DNA from: Scleropages formosus
Taxonomy: Eukaryota; Chordata; Actinopteri; Osteoglossiformes; Osteoglossidae
NCBI RefSeq assembly: GCF_900964775.1
Contig: NC_041806.1
Location: 16,247,232 to 16,311,231 of the forward strand
Length of the DNA stretch: 64,000 bases
Reading direction: 5' to 3'
Shown one piece after another: positions 11,901 to 24,267 of the stretch. The notes beneath the pieces were generated by a model that saw only the letters and a program-made list of their open reading frames with translations, searched no databases and was not told where the DNA came from. Each line of letters starts with the position of its first letter. Positions within the stretch are counted from its first letter, which is position 1. Position numbers and translations under genes: made by a program.

Positions 11901-14900
11901 CTACGTGGAGTCCATGAGTCTTTCTTGTCTATGTACTTTGTAGTGTAGCTTCAAAGAATTCAGATGGGAGTAGGAATTCCCACATTCATCGCAACTATAA
12001 GGTTTCTCTCCTGTGTGTGACCTCTGGTGCGATATTAAATGAGAAGTACAGTAGAACGTCTTTCCACATTCTGCGCAAGAAAACGGCCTCTCTCCAGTGT
12101 GTATTCGTAGGTGTATTTTGAGGTAAAAGCGGGTAGTAAAGCTCTTCCCACACTGCATGCAACTGAACCGTTTCTCTCCTTTGGAGACTTTCCTAAGAGT
12201 CTTTAACTTCTTTGACGGCTTTAAATGGTTGCCGGCCAGAGTGCACTCTCCTTTGTCTTTACTTGCAGGGGTGGAGTCTACTGGCTGATACTGCAGGTGC
12301 TTGGAATTGTGCACCAGATCCTCTCTCATCACCTGGTGGTGCCTGCCTCGGAACCCACCCAGCTGGGACTGAGCTGCTCCTGGTGCAGCAGCATCTCCAG
12401 TGCAGTCAGAATGGACCACGGCCTCTTCTTCCTTTGGCACTATACTGAGCATCCCAAAGTGTGGTTTCACATCGACAGCTCTTGAAGGCAACATAGTTAC
12501 ATGGGATCCCTCCGCTGCAGTCAGATCATCTGAAAGGCCCTGCTCTGTACCGTAAGGGAAATCGGGGTCATCCGTTTCCGTGTCGCTGTCGTCTTGCACA
12601 GTCCACGGGTCTCTTCTCATGGAACACGTAGAGCTGAGACCCAACGCTCCTCCTGCGTGGTGCTGAAATTCAGCTTGGCTGAGCCTCTGGCCTATCTGGT
12701 CTTGTCCATCTTCTAGTCTCTTCGGCTTTCCTGACCCTGGCGTAGGGATCAGATGTGTCCCGTGGTCATCTGGGCTTACCCTTTCCATCTCACAGTGCGG
12801 GTGCTCAAAAGGAGGAATCTCTCCAGGATCAGCGCCAGATGCAGCAACTAGGAGGTTTAAACAAGCAAGGAATTTGAGGGGAATTAATTATTGTCAAGGT
12901 AAGAGATCAGAAGCTGTACTTTCAACATTGATTTTTTTTTTCCTAAGCTTTTGACATAACACTTCTTTAGTCACTGACTAAGCACAACACAGAGCAGAAC
13001 TACACAGATAAGAGGTCAGTCAAATTAGGATGCGTCTCTTCCTAACAAATGAAAAGCCGTGGTGTGCATGGATGGCAGGACACAAATGAGCAACAAACAA
13101 AGTGGGCCTTGCTGTTTTTGTCCTCCTGCACCAAATCTAACCTGAAGTACACTAATAAAATAAAGTGCTGAACACAATTTTCACGTCATGTTAGACATCA
13201 GCATTAGCTACTTTATTTTAAAAAGTAGCAACAGATGTCTCTTCTGTAAACATCCTGGACACTTTATGGCTATTTAAAATCCTACACCAACATGTCCAGG
13301 CATCGCTGGATCCAAAGAGTGTAGCTATGGCAGAAATTCATCACGACATAGAAATGACAAAGGGTGGCAAGAGGATACTCTTCTCCCTGGAAACAATGTT
13401 AGAAACACTGACAAAAAGGCCATGTTTGTGAGCCAGACACATTCAGCGACAACTACAACCTTGTGACTGCAGCCTTTCATCCCTCTGCCTGAAACCAACA
13501 ACAAAGGTAGAAGCGAACCCCAAAGCCTCACCTCGATAGTACGTGATTCTGCTAGAGAAATTTGCAGTTTGTCAGGAGGTGGTGCTGGATACATCTCCAC
13601 AATGGTATTTTCAACGACTTTACCTTCTGTAGTGATGATCAGCACTCCCTGAGAGTCTGTGTCCTCAAAATTATCATCTTGCTTCTCCTGTTTGACAAAC
13701 AGCACCTCAGGTTGCCCTCCCTCCAGGTCTGCACACTATAAAAAAATATGCAAGATCATTACTGTGGATGAAAGATGAAACATATATGCTGGAAAAAAAA
13801 AGAGAAACAAGCACAATTAAAACCCTAACTGCGTTTGGCTTTCAGCTGTACACTGAAGATTTAACAGATCTTTCAGCACAAACAGTCCGGGTGTTGAATG
13901 CGCGCTGCAGAGATACGAAACCCAACACGGATACCAGGCGGTCAAAGAACACACTGCAGCAAAAGAACCTTTAGCTACATCAACTTCACATTGAAGACTG
14001 ATCACCTAACTTGGAGAAAAGCGAGGGGAAACACAGTGCTACACCGCAGAGCGGTGTGCTGTGCCACATCACTGACCTCATCCCTGGCGGCGGTGCTGGA
14101 GTGCACAGGAGACACGTCCTTCTCCACCGCCGCTGGGCCTCCGTTGCCCCACAGTCGCCCACTCCATTCACTATCGCAGGTGCTCTCTGCGAGGGGAGAG
14201 CATCTCTCTGCTGGAAATCAGAGTCAATCAAAAGCATCATAATCAGACAACTACTAGTCTCCGTACCACAACTACACACGAGGGACAGCAGGGGGGGGCG
14301 TAGTGTTTTTGGTTGCTACTGCCTTCTAAGCTCAAGGTGCCAGTGGAATCACACTCTTACTGTACTTCCCTCCATACTGGGCCTGGATTGATTTGACAGG
14401 AATACCATGATGCACGAACTGGGAAAAAGCTATAAGGCTCATTGCCTGGCATTGTGAGTCACCCTGGACAAAGGACTCGGTGAGATTATTATTACTATTA
14501 ATAATAATAATAATAATAATAATAATGATGAGGATACACACAGTAATACAATAATAGGAACAATGACTGAGATTCACAGATCTGAGCTAATCAGACCTGA
14601 TGGCATGAAAACAAACACGACGAGCGAGTCCGTTACGCGGCCCGGACGTACACAGTACTTTGTCCCGCTGAGGGCCACCGAGCCCCCGGCCAGCCTGAAC
14701 TCCCACGCTGCGGCTGCACACGGAGCTCCGCCGCTGCGTCTCCAGCTCCGTCTCCATCCACTCGAGCTTCCTCCGCAGAGCCTCGTTCTCGTTCTGCCGC
14801 CGGCACATCTCCAGCTGCAGCACCGCCGAACTGTCGTTCACAAGTTTGCTGATCTCGGTCACCGCGGACCTCGTCAGGATCTCCATGATGGACGCCAGCT

Positions 14901-14928
14901 GTTCGTGGATGTTCGCGAACGCCGACAT
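11901..14928 (-). CDS. C2H2 zinc-finger protein, gene C (4 exons, 3 fingers)
   Basis: Exons 14928-14679, 14186-14077, 13735-13624 and 12847-11901 give 472 aa in frame. The exon 1 donor is the least certain junction: a second phase-1 donor exists about 48 bp further on. Exon 1 holds the coiled-coil segment (LASIMEILTRSAVTEISKLV) and GVQ near its end, as in genes A and F. Exon 3 carries FVKQE, a psi-K-x-E site. The last-exon spacer has PWTVQDDSDTETD (a WTSF-type variant), MREDL and PKEEE. Only three fingers remain (about residues 379-463); the last begins with the odd CGNSYS signature also found in gene F finger 4, so C and F look like close relatives. Probable nuclear DNA-binding protein; target unknown. 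Confidence 0.83.
14485..14530. repeat. (AAT)n microsatellite
   Basis: About fourteen ATT/AAT units in gene C intron 1. Confidence 0.85.
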
Positions 14929-16425
14929 CTCGCTGACGGACTTCATCGTGACCTTCTGCTGTTCGGACAGGTGGCTAAAAGGTGAGCACGAGCTGCATGT
15001 CACACAGCCGCGTGTTGGAACGCGTGCCTCGACGAGTTTGTATCTCTCTGGAAGAGGGGAAGCACAACAAAACGAGCCAATGTTTTCCGGACAACTCGGG
15101 CGGTAACGGCGTCGTGGTGACGAAATGACGCATTGCGTGCTACGTCACCGCCGTTCTCACGTCGGTTCTTTACCTGGCGGGACTACAGGTAAGAACACGC
15201 GACTCAACAGAAGTATAAAATGCTTCAAGAATTAATATTGCGGAACCACGACTTTTTATTTAAAAATGTGGCCGTTTTTTTCTGCTCAGTAAACCCAGCT
15301 AGTCCTACCCCACTCAGTGCAGAATACTCAAGTCATGATGATAAAACAGGAGCAGAAAATGCAGAAACACATCATCATGTCGCTAACTAGACTACTACTC
15401 CACCTGCTGCGCCGTCTTCCATAATGTTTAAACATTTTTAACTGCTTTTAACGTTATGTGCAATATTACCAGCCTCTCAAGAAGGAGAGGGGGAACATTA
15501 TCCCGCCAGCGTTTTGGGTAAAACTGAACTCAGTTGTTTGGTCCCCAACCACACGTCACAAGCTGCCCCCCCTCCCCCTTAACGGCAGTCCGAGGTAATT
15601 ATTGATGCACATCTCTAAGTATTTATTCAAAAAGCCCAAATGAAGGGAAGAAATTTATTCAGAATTCTCAAAAGAAAAAAAGAGACAGCACACATGCAGG
15701 TTGGGTAACAGAGTAACACGGAGTCAATGCCTGCTACAAACATTTATAGTGAATGTTATGAATATGACAAAAACATCTTATCTAAAATATTAATTTCTTT
15801 CTCTTATTCTGGAACAACTGACAGCGTATGAACAGGCGTTTGACCATGGATTTCAGTTATTTTGAGATAAGTGCAAAAACACAGAAAATGGTAAAAGATA
15901 CAACGAACTCAGTTATTGCTCACATTTTATATAAGCTAATATAGTCACGGAGATATGATCTGCAAGCATCCCTCTATAGTAGTGAATTTGTTAAATGACC
16001 TGTGTAACATGCAGATTTTCCCTCCACTAGTGACTCTCAGGAGCACCAAACTTTTGCTACCAAATATGTAACAAAATAGAGAACATGGCCTCATGACAAC
16101 ACTGAATGCAAACCCCACACAGTTGCAAATGTCAATACACGACCCACCATGGACGTTTAAGCGAACATCATTTTAGCGCATTTACATCTGCGTCATCTTT
16201 TGATTGTCACCTTTTTTCCTCCAATTCTGGATGCAGTTTTGATGTATACTTCACCAGTATATTTTATTCAAAACAATATATATTCACGTACAAGTCTTAT
16301 TTCTTAAGCTCTAAAATGTAAAAAATATATTTTACAAATCTGAATTTTCTAATGAAGGTATTATGGAGTAGAGGAACAGCTTTTTGTGTGTAGTAAAACT
16401 TGTCCTTTTAGCATAGGGGCACTTT
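14929..16425. other. Upstream region of gene C and interval to gene D
   Basis: CpG-rich up to about 15180 (gene C promoter region), then AT-rich sequence. I see no supported gene. The part next to 16426 is probably the 3' untranslated region of gene D. Confidence 0.4.
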
Positions 16426-18855
16426 TTAGCTGTAGGATTTGTCAGCCTCATGACACAGCTGGTGCCGTTTAAAGTGACAAGACTGAGCAAAACTCTTGCC
16501 ACACAGCGTACAGTGGAACGGCTTCTCCCCTGAATGCACTCTCTGGTGTAGTGTCAGATTGTAGCGGTGCCTGAAACTTTTACCACACTGCGAGCAACCG
16601 AATGGTTTCTTTCCACTGTGAACGCTCTCGTGTTTTGTAAGATTACTTTGCTGAGTGAAGCTTTTTCCACACTGAAGGCATCTGTACGGTTTCTCCCCTG
16701 TATGACTTCGCAGGTGAACTTTATAGCAGCTGAAATAAGCTAAACTCTTTCCACAGTGTGTGCAAATGAACCATTTTTTCCCAGAGCCAGCTTTTTGTGG
16801 CTTTCCCTTCTTTGCAGAATGACATTTGTTATCATTCTGAATAATGTCCATGCTCGACCTCTGGGCGTTTCTGTCAGTTCGCCTTTGTTTTTCCATTTGC
16901 GAATTTCCCTTCTGCCTGGACTCGGCTTTTCCTCCAAACTGCTCCCGTTTCGCGTGGGCGATGGTGGATGCGCTTTTACTTGCTTGACAATTCACTTCCA
17001 TTTCCTCTTTGACAGTTACTGTACTAAACGTGGGATCGCACGACATCCTTAATGAAGACAGACTGTTTAATGAACCTTCCACTCTAGCAGGGACAGCTTG
17101 CGACTCTGTATGAGCAGAGAGACGACTGTATGTCTCTGCAGCGTGAGAGCAGTCCAAGTAGTCAGTGTCGATATCGCTGTCCTCTTGAGTAAAAGACGTC
17201 CACAGCTGATTGCTTCTCTCCTGACCGGGATACTCAAGGCTCAGGCTCTTCAGGCCACTTCTATCATGTTCGGATTCTGATGGACTGAGGCTCTGCACCA
17301 GGAGCGTTTCGTCATGTTCAGGCTTTACCACAAACTGTAGGACACCAAGCCCTCCATCACTGCACTCGGTGCTCTGCGGCTCAAGCGTGTCCTCAAAGGC
17401 CTCGTGTTGCGTTACACCTCGCACAGATCCAGGCCTCATCTTGCTTTCCAGTTCAGGTTGTTGCTGCTCCAGTGGAGGAAAGTCTTCGGCATCAACTTCA
17501 CACACAGGGACTGTAAAGGGAAAATGACCGAACAGAAAGGCTTTAGCTTCCTGAAACATCTTCTCCAGTAACCTCCGCTCTCTGTTGGTTAACTGCACCC
17601 CCTGCACTTATCGTGGCTAACAGGGTTTTTGGTTCTGTTTACGTACAAACCTTCAAAATATAATACATTTATCAGCATTTCTCCAAATCAGCATACTTTT
17701 ACTGTTAAGTATTTTGCTGACACTTTTTGTTCAAGGCTACCACTTATTAGGTACTAGATATACTTTACAGCAGGACATTAACGCGCACACAAAGGGCAAC
17801 TCGGAGCAACCAGCAGAAATATGCCTTCTGACCGTGGGAGGACATGCAAATCACTGACACAGACTGAGTGAGATTGGAACCCGCATCAAAGCGCACAGCC
17901 CTGGAGCTGAGAGGTACCACCTTGCTGCGCAGACTGTACTAAGTGAATATGTGAGGATAAATGTAAGCACTTGTGCCGTTTCTAAGCAGCACAGATATGC
18001 TCAGCATTATTGTACCGAGATCTTCGCAGACACTTCTCACAACATCATTATTCCCTCGGACAAAACGCGCAACCGCGGCAAAATGAGCTGTAGGAGTGGA
18101 GGGTCTTTCAATATACACACGTCGTCAGTACAACGGCAGCCCAAGAAAGTGAACGATCATGGAAATAATGAAGATAAACCCCAGATACACTGATGAAATT
18201 GCAGCTCTTGACCACGGAGGACAGTGTGAGATAATGAGACAGAGGCACAGTGAGCGAGTAGGTGACTGCGGGACACTTGACTTGCGCGCCTCTCGGCTCC
18301 GCACTCCGGCACACTGGACTTCACGTGAAACGATGGCTGTGTGGAGTGGAGGTGCAGACTGTCTGTCCGCTTTCATCTGGGGCACTTAAATAATAAATAC
18401 ATAACTTTACACCTGTGCCCTTTCAGTATCCAGTACAAACAATTACGTCACTGCCCAAACATGTCATCATGTGCGACGCGCGCTGCGTCTCAGTCCGAAT
18501 CCCGAATGCGAAGCGAGCGCGAATACCCAGCTGAGCACACGACGAGTACTGTAGTGTACTGTGTTGGAGGCAAAAGGGCAGAAGTCAAGTGTGTGAGGCT
18601 CGGCCGCCACTCGCCGTGGGCGCGTTCCCCGGGCTCGCTCCCGCGTGGCGCACCCCCCCGCGCCGTCACGAGCTCGCGCTCCAGCCAGCGCAGTCTCCGC
18701 TTCAGCCCCTCGTTGTCGCTGCGACTGCGGTGGATTTCGAGGCGCATCGCACAGTAACTGTCCTCCACGAGTTTGCTGATTTCTGCCACCGCCGCTTTGC
18801 ACAATATGTCCATGATGGAGGTGAGTTGGGAGTGGAACCCGCCGCAGTTCTGCAT
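16426..18855 (-). CDS. C2H2 zinc-finger protein, gene D (2 exons, 4 fingers)
   Basis: Exon 1 (18855-18654) encodes the coiled-coil segment (LTSIMDILCKAAVAEISKLV). The last exon (17510-16426) encodes spacer and fingers. They join in frame (phase 1) to give 428 aa, without the two middle exons present in A, B, C and G. The 1.1 kb intron holds SINE debris and no middle-exon candidate. The spacer has the clearest family motif, LWTSFTQEDSDIDTDYLDC, and two psi-K-x-E sites (VKPE, VKEE). Four fingers lie at about residues 313-421. Finger 1 departs from consensus at the hydrophobic core (CGKSLAYFSCYKVH; Leu for Phe, Tyr for Leu) and may fold poorly. Start chosen at MQNC by alignment with paralogues. 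Probable nuclear DNA-binding protein. Confidence 0.82.
17720..17935 (-). repeat. Worn tRNA-derived SINE fragment in gene D intron
   Basis: The antisense tRNA-like head is recognisable at about 17865-17930 (GATTGGAACCCGCATC, then an antisense A-box). The body is diverged. Confidence 0.5.
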
Positions 18856-19265
18856 CTTCGCACGTCTCTCACGGTGTGTTTACAACCGGCCCTGCACTTC
18901 CCACCTCCCGCTGTCCACTATTCCACCAAACAGCCGCGACACAGCGTCGGTACCGTGCGGGAAACCGCGGCTGCGCCGTTTATGTCCGCGTGCACTTCTT
19001 CTTTGGTGTTGTCACCTGGCGGACGGCGCGCTCCGCTTGCACTCTACTGCCACCTACTGTCAGGAAAGCGAATGACAAGGAAGCTGCGACAGCGCAGCGC
19101 ACACGGGACCGAGCCGGAGAGACGTGAGTCTTGGACCCACTACGTCGCTCACCGGGATTACCGGAGAAGTAAGTGAGGAAAAAATACGTAATCCTAATTT
19201 GTTACCTTAGTGGCTACATGCGTTCGACGAAGGCACTGTTTCTCAGAACATCGACTTTTACTGTG
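18856..19265. promoter_or_regulatory. CpG-rich upstream region of gene D
   Basis: High CpG density just upstream of the gene D start, consistent with a CpG-island promoter. No TTACGGTAA motif here; ATTACCGG at about 19157 is a partial match. No separate gene supported. Confidence 0.4.
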
Positions 19266-19643
19266 TTGGGCGGTACGGTGGTACAGAGTGAGTAGCGCTG
19301 CTGTCTCACAGTGCCTGAGTGGTGCGAAAGAACGTGGGTTCGATCCCCGCTCAGTCTGTGTGGAGTCAGTTTGCATGTTCTCCCCGTGTCTGCGTGGGTT
19401 TCCTCTGGGTGCTCTGGTTTCCCCCCACAGTCCAAAGACATGCTGTTAAGGTTCCCCCCTAGTGTGTGAGTGACAGAGAGAGTGTGTTCCACTGATGTAT
19501 GGATGAGTGACTGACCCACTCTAAGTAGTGTATCTAGCAGTGTAAGTCACCTTGGTGAATAATTTGTGTGGGCTGATAACACTGCATAGAGTTCATTGGA
19601 AGTCGATTTGGGAAAAAGTGTCTGCTAAAGAAATATACATGTA
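19266..19643 (+). repeat. tRNA-derived SINE (SINE-C family), nearly complete
   Basis: Plus-oriented. The tRNA-like head has an A-box near 19275-19300 and B-box GGTTCGATCCC near 19339. The conserved body includes TTTGCATGTTCTCCCCGTG and CAGTCCAAAGACATGC. The 3' end (GTGTCTGCTAAAGAAATATA) is a variant of the tail shared with the CR1/L2-type LINE. Confidence 0.75.
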
Positions 19644-19689
19644 ATACTACTCTTATGATGGTGGTAACATCTTTTTTCATTTTTGACCT

Positions 19690-19718
19690 TTGAACACACA
19701 CACACACACACACACACA
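19690..19718. repeat. (CA)n microsatellite
   Basis: Uninterrupted CA dinucleotide run. Confidence 0.9.
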
Positions 19719-20735
19719 GAGTGTTTTAAATAAATTTTATTCTAAGAAAATTTTATAAAACATACAAAAATATTTCTGAATTATGCCAGGGGAAAGCTGA
19801 TTTGTTTGAATAAAAAAGTCCTTATGAAAATAAAATACATTTTTTTTACATTTTACAGCCAAGGAGCACAAGTTAATATTTCACCTTGGCAAAGACAAAA
19901 TAATACACATGATTGTCATTATCAGATTAAACATAGTATTTCTGGCATCCTGACCTGGTTTAAAACCTTCTGGAATGGGAGAATCGATGTCTGCAGTCAT
20001 TGATCAAAACAGACTGAAAGTGTACAGAATGTTATTGGTGGTTTTCCAACATCTCTGCAGACCCATGTATAGAATTAAATGATGAAAAAATATTGATAAA
20101 CTGGTAAAGACTATGTACTCTGTGTCATGTAGGCGAGAGCTTGCGCTTCACTGCGCACTATTTCGTTTATTGCCTCTGTAAAGCACTTTGAAATCCCTAT
20201 ATTAATGGAGTGACATAACTGCACTGTATTATCATAATACAGTTTTCAAAAAGCAAAAACACACTTTTTGCAAACAGTTATGTCTTTTTGACATTATCGA
20301 CAGAGCAGTATTTCTCACAAATGAGAGAAATTGTAAGGGTGGAAAGTGTAAAACTTTCAATGCATTTTTTTGTGCTTTATCTTTTATGACTTGAAATTGG
20401 CAAGAATAACAAGCGTTGCAGTTTGATAAAGTACATTCTTGTGTGTATTCCATCCCGCTACACTTTTTTTTAATTTAAGCTTTGCAGCATACGATATGGG
20501 TATATTCTCTCTCTCGTTGATCAGTTGTCCAGCGTACGGCCGCGATGGTGCAGACCCTATTCCAGTAAACACAAGGTGTGAGGCAGAGTACACCCTGGAT
20601 GGGACACCAGCCCTTCTCAGAGCAATCACATGAACTCATTCACTCTAGGGGACACTAGGGGTAATTTAGAGACACCAATGCACCTGAAACACATCTCTTC
20701 AAATCTTTTGTCTTTTTTTCTTCCCCTGATGCTTT
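19719..20735. other. 3' flank of arhgap30
   Basis: Lies downstream of the arhgap30 stop codon (minus strand). An AATAAA in gene sense at about 20165-20170, some 570 bp past the stop, is a candidate polyadenylation signal. No gene seen otherwise. Confidence 0.4.
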
Positions 20736-23700
20736 CTATTCTCTGTTCTTCTCTCTACTGTCATTTCCTCTTTGCTTTACTTGTTCATCTGTGCCTCTTT
20801 CTTTCTCTCTCTCCTGCTCTCTCTCTTCCTTCTCTCTCTCTCTTCTCTCAGTTGCCCTGGCAACAGCCTCATCAAAACACATGCTGATGGCACTGTTCCT
20901 ATTTTTCTCTTTGTCACCCTCCTTCTCCCCCTCCACTCTCTCCCTGTCTCCATCATCCTGTCCCTCTTTGTCCCGGTCCTTGTGCCATTCTCCCTCTTTT
21001 CCCCTTTCCGTCCCTCTCTGTTGCAGTTGCTGACGGAGGTTCAGGGCTGCCAGTTTAGAGAGCTCCGTTTTGGGTGGCACTACAGGCACAGGCTTTACGT
21101 GCTGCACTTTGGGCTGGCTTGGTGTCGTTCTTCCTAACCCTGTCCCCATCCCCAGCTCATTTCCTTCATTTTCGTCCCCATCCTCATTCAACTCCACCTT
21201 GTCAGACGCACCCTCCTCACTACTCTCATCCTGTTGTAGAATGTGTGTGTCAATCCTCTCTGCATGCTTGCTTCTTATTGGGCCTTTGTCCAGCTCATGC
21301 TCTCCCTTCAATTCCTTCTCAACCTCTTCTTTATTCATGTCACTCATACTTCCCTCGATCGGAGACTCTTCTGAACTAGGTTCTTCTGTCTTAGATTCTT
21401 CTGGTATTCCATCTGCTTCTCTTGTTCCTGATACATCCATGTCTTTGCACACAGAGGGATCTACGGGCCTGTGTTCTTCGTTGTCCTCTTCCTGCTGCAC
21501 ACTATCCTCAGTTTGCTGGTCAGACATTTGTTCTCCTGCCGTGTCCCTGTTTGCTGTGTTTTCTCCTTGTTCTCCCCTCTCAGTGCATATTTCAGAGAGT
21601 TCCTCAGAGTTTCTCGAGGAGAATACTGACCCCTCCATCATAGAAACCACAGCTTCAACATCTTCACTGTCATTGGCCAACCCATCATTGTCTGGGTTTA
21701 TCTCACAAGGATTCAGTAAACATACTGGAGGACTGTAATTAACTAAATGAGATTCGTCTGGTTCCCATGGAGAATCAGGTAGAGTAACACCTGAGCTGAC
21801 AGCTTCTCCTCCCAGATTAGTCCCACATACTGAGTCAGCACTACAGGTGTCTGCACATATTTGCTCACCATGATGACCTTCTGAAAAGTCTCTTTCACTT
21901 TTAACCTCTGACTCTGGGTCAGTTTGTACCAAATTTGTCTGTGGATCATTTCCTTCTCCGTGCCTTGGGGCAGCTGTGTGGTCTTCCCTGTTGGTGGAAC
22001 TGCAAGAGGGAGCATCAGCGCAATCCTTCTCTTCCTCGTTGTTCATACGCACCCATTGATCATGTCCGTTGCTGTATTCGAATTGAAGTAAAGAAGAGGG
22101 TTAGATTTACTATGGAAGAATGAGACAAGTTTGCTCTCCGTCTCTGTTACTATGTAACCAAAAATGTGAATATCTTTTCCCTTTCTCATGACTGAGCCTT
22201 CACTTATATAATATAGTACATTACATTTTCCCATGAAATAATTGTAAACTATTGCATTCTTTATTCCCCAGTGTCACCTCAAAACTCAGCTGAGAGTTTA
22301 TTCTCTCTCTGTATTAATTATTCACATGTCCATGATTGACAATTTACAGTTTAAAATGAGTTCATGATCATCAGCTTTCATTTCTTTTACTTTTCCATAG
22401 CCATTGAATATGTCTCTTACCTGTTTTTGGAAGCATGTTCTGGATCTGCTGTGTACCAGCTCTCTCCGCTGCCCTTGTTTGTGCATTCCTCGGCTTCATT
22501 CTGTTCCGATTTCAATGCCTGGAACAGAGCACTCTCCTCTTTGCCCTCATTATCAACCTGTGTTGTCCCAGGTGCCTCTGTGTGGACAAGTTGGTTGTAG
22601 TCTTGAAATTCTGACATGCTGTCCTTCAACTCTTCCTCTGCCAAGTACTCAGTGCTAATGTCGAGATTGGTTCCACCCCCCTGTTGTGCTGCCCCTGGTT
22701 GGTGACCTGAGTCATATGAAATGCACTCATTTGGATCTGTGGCAAACTCACCATCTGAACGTGTGTCCGCCTCGCTCTCTTTCATTACGCTTAATTGTAT
22801 TCCAGCAGGTAAGCTATAGTACAGTGCATCTTCCTCATCGTCACTGTCATCCTCATCCTGGTCATCTTCCTCATCAACATCGTCATCAGAGAAGTCGGTA
22901 TGAGGGTTGTGCAAGGCTGACTTGTATGGCAAACTGTGTGATTTGCAAGCCTTGTTGTGCAGGTCAAAGGTCTTTGGGGAGAGTATCTGTGACGACTGTG
23001 CATTTGTGTCGGCCATGAGCGCCACATCCTCCACCCCTGGAGAGGACTGTTCCCACTGTTGATGGGAGAAGCTCATCTTTTTTTCTTCTGCCTCTTGCTC
23101 TGCTGATTCTTCCTCTTCTTCCATGTCATAACATGGAGGTTCCACAGAAAACTCATTGATCTGGAAAGCAAAGACAGAGAATGGAGGGTAAATGGAGAAA
23201 AGGGTGCAGCAGTGTAATGGTTAACAAGGACTACGGATCTGAAGGATGACACTTTGAATGCCACATCCCTCTAATTTTGCCATACCCTTATCAAGGGCAG
23301 ACGAGTGTGGACAACCAGGGCAACACACAGGTGTGTAAAGTTGCACCTTAATAAACCACAAGATTTCTGGAACACTCTCTTGTGTTCAGGTAAGTGCAAA
23401 GTGGAGCTATGTCCTTCTCTTGGGTTTACTTGTTCACATCACAGTATATTTCTACCGTGAATGTTTCGGGTTCGAGGCCATCCAGGAAGCCCTTCTGTAG
23501 CAACCCCGACCTATGTACTTAATGTGTAAAAAGTTAAAGTTTACTTGCTGAGCAATTAAATGGGAATAATACGTGAGTAATAATGGTAACACCACCAAAA
23601 CCACTTACAAAAAGGATGCTGTGTTTTTTGTTTGTGTTTGGCCTGCACACACTTGGCATACACTGGCCACAAACCTGGTTGAAGTTGCTGCTGTCTATCA

Positions 23701-24217
23701 GGTCAAGGAAGCCAAATGTGTCCTGAAAATCCAGGGGAAACTCCTGAGAGTCCTCGTGCTGAGGTTGGACACCCTTCATCTCTGTTGGACAAACATGGTA
23801 GTAACAGTTTCTTTCTGGCATTCCATTCAGAGGACTGTCTGTCAAAGCCACGTATGCTACATTTATGTTTGTCATTTCACTGTACATAGGTGTACAGCGA
23901 AAACAAACTATGATTTGCACAGGTTCAGAAGTAACATAAGATCCGGATTAAATTTAAGACCCCAGTTATGGCCTACAAATGCATCAATAGAACTGCTCCC
24001 AGCTATTTACAAGCCAACCAGACTTCTATGCTCTTCCACATCTGCTCACTTGGTGGTCCCACGCACAAAAGGTAAAGCACAGAGGCTCTCCGTTCTAGTT
24101 CCATTGTGGTGGAACGACCTCCTCCTCTCACTCAGAGTTGCTGAATGTCTGTCCACATTTACAAAGGGTCCTAAAAATCTCTTCCGGGCTCACTTTGTCC
24201 ATGATCTCTTAAGTTCA

Positions 24218-24267
<50 letters not shown>

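Noticed and set aside
21070-21738. 222-codon plus-strand open frame, Ser/Pro-rich
   Set aside because: Antisense shadow of the acidic arhgap30 last exon; no splice or homology support.
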